Shown here: piece by piece, positions 58,391 through 64,000 of the stretch
Numbering within the stretch: position 1 is the first letter of the stretch
How the letters are laid out: the number at the start of each line of letters is the position of its first letter
From: Phytoseiulus persimilis
Lineage: Eukaryota; Arthropoda; Arachnida; Mesostigmata; Phytoseiidae
Assembly (NCBI GenBank): GCA_037576195.1
Contig: CM075101.1
Coordinates: 52,948,001-53,012,000 of the forward strand
Length of the DNA stretch: 64,000 nt
Direction of reading: 5' to 3'
The notes under the pieces: generated by a model
What the model saw: only the letters and a program-made list of their open reading frames with translations
Told to the model about the DNA's origin: nothing
Databases searched by the model: none
Position numbers and translations under genes: made by a program

Positions 58391-61300
58391 TCCAGCTAAG
58401 AACTCGTTTTTTCGATATAAATAAATTTAATTCCATTTCTTCAAAATTAAACTCAGGGATTATCGTGCTCGCACGCGAACTTGTCGGTCGATTCTAGAGG
58501 CGCCTCTTTCGTTTTTCCGCGGCGAATTTCGAATAGGTGGCGTTATCCCAATGTTCACCACTGTAGGCGTGATCAGAACGAGTTTTGAACAGCTTTAGGA
58601 TTCGAGCCAAAAATTAGCGTTCCTGGAAGATTCATCGGAGTGACATCGGAGCGCCTAATATAATAAAACTAGAGGTCTGCGAAATGCGTTCAGGCGGCAT
58701 TTTCTGAACTTTACCTCATGCGGGGCATCAGATCAAGGATCCGCCCCCGGCATCACCGAGGGTCGCTGCGCTAATGCTTCCTTGGGATTCCGCTACGGTT
58801 GTCCAGTCAGTGATTCCGGAAGCCACCGAGAGCATTCATGCATTCACTTCCGATCATCTGATTTCGTCGAGGTATCGAAGTGCAGCACGTGGGGAATGCT
58901 TCAGAGCTCGATCGCAGGTTTTCTGACTGGACCACTGGTCAATGACTGGCAACCCATGGCAACATGGAACGCTTGAGTTTTCTGGGTTGAGAGAAACTGA
59001 TATCTCCACAGGGTCGCTCTAACGCTGTGCAACGACGAATCACAAGTTTTCGATGATTCTCTCCGGACGGAACTCGGTTTGGAGCCAGTACAAGTGGGGC
59101 AGCCTTGAAGACTCCAGAACCATCGAGTGGGTGTCAGAAAGAAGGGGGCGAAAAGGGAGGGGCGTCACGTCAAACTCATAAATTCCAGGAAGAGCTGCTT
59201 GTCGAAGCGTCGCTGTGAAAGTCCTTTGAGCTGACTGCCTTAGAACCAACGCAGGGAACTTTATCATTAGATCGGCTATCGAGGCGAGCAACTTCGAGAG
59301 AGCCGCCAAGACTTTTCGACATCGAATTACTCCAAGCCCCCTCTCAAAACCAGAACTGTGCCTCGAATCATCAAGGAAGTAAACAACAAAGTTTCCTTGG
59401 AATCGAATCATTGGTTCTCATCCCAAGCGATGTCCGGGATCACCTCTTCCGAGCTTCGGATGAAATCCGAATGAGGAATTCAGTTTAAAAATACGGCAAT
59501 CCTCCTTGTAACAAGTAAATAAAGGCGGGTAAATAACAAGTTTCAATGGCGGCTCTGTGGACAAGCGAAGCGATCCAACGAAGAAAAGTTGCGCTTTCAG
59601 TAAATGTGTATTTGATGGCACAAGAGTAGCTTGTATCGTTCAATGCTTACCATAGACAGCGTCAGTTGCTCCTGTCTCTCACACACTACAACAACGGATA
59701 TATTTTCCCGTTCTTTGGCTTGATAGAGTCTGGGGAATAGGCTCGATGAGCTCTCCACGCGGAATGCCGATGGAAATCCATCGTGAACAACTTGTCTTCA
59801 AAGTTTAGTGAACTGATACTACGACTCTGACCGGAACGCAGTTATCTTGCAAGGGTCCCAGGAATTCTCCAATTCCCAAAATCGAAGAATAGTTCTCCCG
59901 AAGTACTACTTGAAACACAAGCATTCTGAGGGTTGTTTTTTTTCTTCGTCTCTCGGAAGCGAAGCCCTCGAGGTTTAATTGGAACCGCACTCAAAAAGTT
60001 CTCCAAGTTCAGGCGAGGCGCTTCTGCTGTATTACAGTCGATGAGTTCGGATAGGGATCCTGACGACCATTCCGTTTGCGAGAATATTTTCCTCGGAGAA
60101 TATTCAGAGCCCGCGGGATCCTTCCCCAGTCTTATGAACTCCTGTGTATGCAGTCGAACTGAGAGATCGACGGAACATTCGAGCTCCGACATCATGTCTG
60201 GAATGCTCGGGGCTTAGAAAGTGGAGCCTCTATTCTCCCGTCAGATTCGGAACCAGTCTTCATCGACGATTCATGAACAATCATGAATCCCTTACAGCCA
60301 CACCTTTCCGGAAAGTCGGACTATCAGCTGTTTGCTTCTGCTGATGACGTATCTTTTCAGAGTTGCTGAAATGGGAGTGGGATGTGACCCCACCCCTCCC
60401 CCAACCCTCCTCGATCTACCTCTCCGTTGCTCCTGACCTCTGGTGCCTTCACTCGTTTGTGGGAGATGGCGGAAGTAATGACCACTCGTAACATGATTGG
60501 CACAGCTAATGTTGTTCTGCTGCAACTGCCGCTGTGGCTGTGGTTGTTGTTGGTGCTCACGGAGGTGGAGTCAGTCAGGGTGGTGGAAACTGACTTTGAT
60601 GATGAGAAATGGTGTTGCTGGAAGCAGCGTCGACAGCAAGAAAGAGCTTGGAAGAGGAGCCGATCTGCTACCTAGCTCAGCGGTCCGGCGGACGGGCAGC
60701 CGGCCAAGCGAGCATTTAGCTCGCATGCTTTGCTCTGAGGAAGACTGTTCGTTTTTCCAACGCCACAGATCTTCCTGCGGGATGGCCGCGTTACTCTGGC
60801 CCGGATCTGTCTGCCAGTCTGAGAGGCTGCCATTGACTTTATCAGCGCTAAGGATGCGTCAAATGATATCTCTGAAGCATCAATTACTCTCACTTCCTCA
60901 CGAACAGTTGTTGTGCCTCTGGCAGGCACCCCTGTTCGAAGCTATACTGACTTCGTCTGCTCACTGTGAGCATGAGTACATAGATTCTCAATTGTTGCCC
61001 CATCTTTCGATTCGTAATCAACTCGCATGGGAGCCGCTCCGAGGCCACAAGGAGGAAGTGTGGTCTCCGCTCGAACAACGATCGGCTTCCTTGTACACGT
61101 GAGAGGATTGCTCGGGAGAACTTCCCGTGTCAGTGGGTTCTGAACTCTCTATACCAGACGATTCCTCATCAGGACGCGAGAGCAGAGCTGATACTTGAAC
61201 TTTCTTGCTCACTATCTAACTCTAGTCAAATGTTCCCGGTCGGCTTTGAGATTTTTCCGAAAGTCAGGATTGGGTCGCGATTCTCAATGCATTTCCCAGA

Positions 61301-62698
61301 CTCTTCTGCAGGCTGGCCTGGACATCCCTTGGAACTGAATTTGCAGATCCAAATGAGGACTCCATGCATCCGCCCCCCCCCCCCCCCCCGCGGCGGAAAA
61401 TCTCGTGGGACGAGCCGGTATGGTCCGATAAGATTCAACGACCATTTCGTTCACACTGCACCGAACTAGTCCTGTTGACCCGCGCAAGCTTGATTTGAGG
61501 AAACTCGTGATTTCCTCATCGCTCCATGAACGACCGCACCGGTCTGTTGTTAGATAACGTGGTTCGACTGCATTTGCATCCGATAGACTCCCACTCATCC
61601 TTCGTGTTTCGCGGCTCTGTTGATCCTAATTACTCTCTGGCACTTCATTCCGTAAGTTGTATCCCTTCCGTATCGATTCCGCGATTTCCATGAACGGGTC
61701 ATGCGGCTCTCCTCGTCCCATCGGCTAAGTATTACCTCCGTCCTTCTTGAGACTCCACGATCTAGTTCTCCCAGAAGCTCTGTTCTCCCCGGAAGCAATG
61801 GCGTCCCCAGTTCAAGCCGCGTCCGAGGCGACCAGGCAGAAAAACACCACCCCCGCTCCTCCTTGAACCCACACGAAAAATAGATGGGGAATCAGAAGAG
61901 TTTCTTGAGGTTGAAAACAATATCATGTTCACTCGATGCTATCACGATACTGTGATGTCTTCAATCCCGCACGACTGGTCTTGAAAGCTTGGATGGATCG
62001 ACAGATCATTCGGCAGCGGCTTGATTTCTCAAGTCGTTTCATTTGGCTTCTCGATCTCAGCTGTTGAAGAGCGCTTTCATCGGTCATCGTGAACTTATAT
62101 GGATGTTGTAGCAACTGTGGAAACTGTGGAAGAAGAGGGACATGGAAGACACCGCAACCGACACCGTGCAATATTCACAACACCTATCCGATTCATCGAT
62201 AACAAATAAAGCATCGGATGGCCCTCTTCGGACCATTTACCTTCACCCATTCAGAGCGATCTGTCACTGCGCGAGGGTTACCTTCGAACATATTTCAGCA
62301 ACAGGGCCACAAGACATGAAAAGATACGGCGGAGGGGCCATAGGACAAAAAAAAATGAGGGAGAGTCACTACGGATTCCTACGAGAAAGTGACTGAAGGA
62401 GATATTCACTTCTCTGACGCAACAAGAGTGGAACCCATACGAATATACAGAGTCGTGTGCGTGCAATGAAGGCGAATACAAATATATCTTGAGAATCATG
62501 ATCATCCCGACGGCATTTTTGTCGAGAAATCCGCGATTTATGAGATACTGATAAGTAGCTCATGATCATAACTGGTAAGCGCCCGACCATGTGCGAGGCC
62601 CGATAACCAAAGACGATCGAGATGATACATCGGTCGTTCGTTGTTCTTCTAATAATTGAGGAGCCCAGATCCAAAACGTCGTTTCTCATTATATTCAG
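58391..62698. other. Non-coding DNA with a C17 tract
   Basis: No gene is recognisable. The longest open frame (60497-61102, about 200 codons) is overlapped on the opposite strand and has no familiar motif. Confidence 0.4.
61373..61389. repeat. Homopolymer C17
   Basis: Seventeen cytosines run on into CGCGGCGG. This is the third long G/C homopolymer in the window, and its exact length is uncertain for sequencing reasons. Confidence 0.9.
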
Positions 62699-64000
62699 CC
62701 TTGGTTTCTAGATGACGGGACGCTGGGTGGATCGGTGGAGTCGGTGTTGGCTGACATCCAGAGAGTCAGGAGGTTCGCCGCGGACTCGGGCTTGCATCTC
62801 AACGAGGCCAAGTGCGAAGTGGCCGTTCTTTCGGACGACGCTCAAACACGTTCCGAATGCCTTCGGAGCGTGCGGGACTCACTTCCTGACGCTCGACTCC
62901 TTGAGGACTCACAGCTCGAGCTGCTCGGGGCTCCCCTGGGCAGCCTGTCTGTCGCCGAGGCGCTCGATAAGAAGCTGGCGCTCATGGACCTGTGGTGCTC
63001 CAGACTGCCCAGCCTTGACGCTCATCCCGCTCTCTATCTGATCCGCTGCAGCCTCTCGGCCCCTCGCCTGTTGTACGTGATGCGTTGTGCGGACACCAGC
63101 GCTTTCCGGGACCATCTCCAACAGTTCGACGCAAAGATGCGCGCCTGCCTGACCTTGGTGCTCAACCTCGACCTTACATCCGCCGCCGACGCCTGGAGGC
63201 AGGCCTCCTTGCCGGTCTCTGTTGGCGGTTTGGGGATTCGCTCCGTTGAGGACCTCGCCACGCCTGCTCACCTGAGCTCCATGTGCCGATTCAGAGAGCT
63301 AGCCGCTAGCTTCTCACCACCAGCCGTTAATGCCCACCTCGGATCGAGAATCGACAGCCAACTCCAGGCTTTCCGGGATCGCTGGCACGCCACTCCGGAC
63401 AAGATCTCCCAGGCGGCACTTGACGGTATTGTCATTGAGGCGCGTCGGGCTGAGCTCATTGAGGCCGCCTCTGGGGACCGTGAGCGCGCAAGACTCAACG
63501 CGGCATTCCATCCCAGTAGCGGCAAATGGCTCTTCGCGATTCCTTCACCCTCCGTTGGCACGATGCTGGACAACAACACACTCCGCATCGCTGCCGGGCT
63601 CCGTCTGGGGTTGCCTTTGTGCTCACCACATATATGCGCCAGATGTAACTCTTGGGTGTCCGCGATGGGCGATCACGGCCTCAGCTGTTCGCGAAGCGCA
63701 GGTCGTCACCCTCGCCATAGGGCCCTGAACGCCGTCATCTCCCGCGCGCTTGGCTCCGCGATGATTGCCAACCAGCTGGAGCCCACCGGCCTCTCGCGGA
63801 GCTCAGCTCTCCGCCCCGACGGCATAACACTGACGTCGTGGGCCAGAGGAAAGTCGCTCGTCTGGGACGCCACCGTGTGGGATACCCTCGCGCCATCACA
63901 CCTCACCGCTGCAGCTAGAGAGGCCGGTGCGGTTGCTTGTCTCGCCGAGAACAACAAATTCACGAAACATCGAGAGTTCGAGAGCCGCTATATCGTGCAG
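62699..64000 (+). CDS. Reverse-transcriptase element protein with CCHC finger and restriction-like endonuclease, partial
   Basis: The frame is open for all 434 codons from 62699 to the right edge and has no stop, so it continues beyond the window. Counting from 62699, residues 2-9 (WFLDDGTL) are the RT active site (F/Y-x-D-D). The thumb-like part follows (GLHLNEAKCE; LEDSQLELLGAPLGS). Next come DNNTLRIAAGLRLG and a finger C313-x2-C-x9-H-x3-C. R372-P373-D374 is then followed by D390 in VWDAT. RPD followed by D is the signature spacing of R2-type restriction-like endonucleases, so I read this as a non-LTR element with a C-terminal endonuclease. The frame begins in mid-RT with no ATG, and a TGA lies upstream at 62657-62659. 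It is therefore 5'-truncated, as non-LTR copies often are, or is an exon. A TTCTCATTATATTCAG sequence just before 62699 resembles a splice acceptor. Confidence 0.7.

Noticed and set aside
62909..63588. Minus-strand open frames and a plus-strand alternative frame near 62712-63041
   Set aside because: All overlap the stop-free RT element frame and reflect its GC-rich codon pattern.
1..64000. CRISPR array or prokaryotic operon
   Set aside because: No regularly spaced direct repeats with unique spacers and no clustered co-directional genes are present. The 17-bp arrays are contiguous and part of a MITE.

Overview
This is eukaryotic, almost certainly animal, genomic DNA from a repeat-rich genome. 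There are no operons, no ribosome-binding-site architecture and no densely packed genes. Open frames outside the transposons are short and random-looking. The transposon mix points to an arthropod, with a chelicerate such as a tick, mite or spider as my best guess: a Mag-type Ty3/gypsy element, a Tc3-like Tc1/mariner fossil, a ZMYM1-like hAT fossil, a SWIM-domain element with long terminal inverted repeats, and an RT element with a CCHC plus restriction-like endonuclease tail. The taxonomic call is inference. I could not support any host protein-coding gene in the 64 kb.

Layout. 1-36.1 kb: mostly unannotatable non-coding DNA. It holds a hAT-like terminus (13.88 kb), a degenerate tandem repeat (17.76-18.14 kb), a tRNA-derived Pol III-type sequence (20.94 kb), G20 and C14 homopolymers, and an AT-rich GATTCGA-type cryptic repeat (32.1-32.5 kb). 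36.17-37.29 kb: a decayed copy of a reverse-transcriptase element. 37.85-38.23 kb: a hAT dimerisation-domain remnant. 38.31-40.43 kb: a 2.1-kb element with roughly 400-bp inverted arms that encodes a SWIM zinc-finger protein on the minus strand. It is interrupted by a 357-bp MITE with perfect 9-bp target duplications and inverted 17-bp tandem arrays. 45.09-46.14 kb: a 1056-bp foldback MITE that is almost entirely one hairpin, flanked by TA. 49.72-54.33 kb: a structurally complete LTR retrotransposon with identical 121-bp LTRs, a 5-bp target duplication and one uninterrupted Gag-Pol frame. 54.70-54.96 kb: a pogo/Tigger-like MITE. 55.85-56.93 kb: a ZMYM1-like hAT fossil. 57.27-58.39 kb: a Tc3-like transposase fossil. 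62.70-64.00 kb: an open, 5'-truncated RT element frame that runs off the right edge and belongs to the same family as the copy at 36-37 kb.

The region therefore reads as layered transposon history. The Mag-like element is young and possibly still active. The SWIM element was hit by a MULE-like MITE, and the hAT, Tc3-like and 36-kb RT copies are old, with stops and frameshifts. The most distinctive item is the SWIM-domain long-TIR element with its nested MITE. The insert plus its duplication is 366 bp, a multiple of three, so it kept the host element's frame in phase. Identities of all fossils rest on motif recognition by eye; no database search was run.
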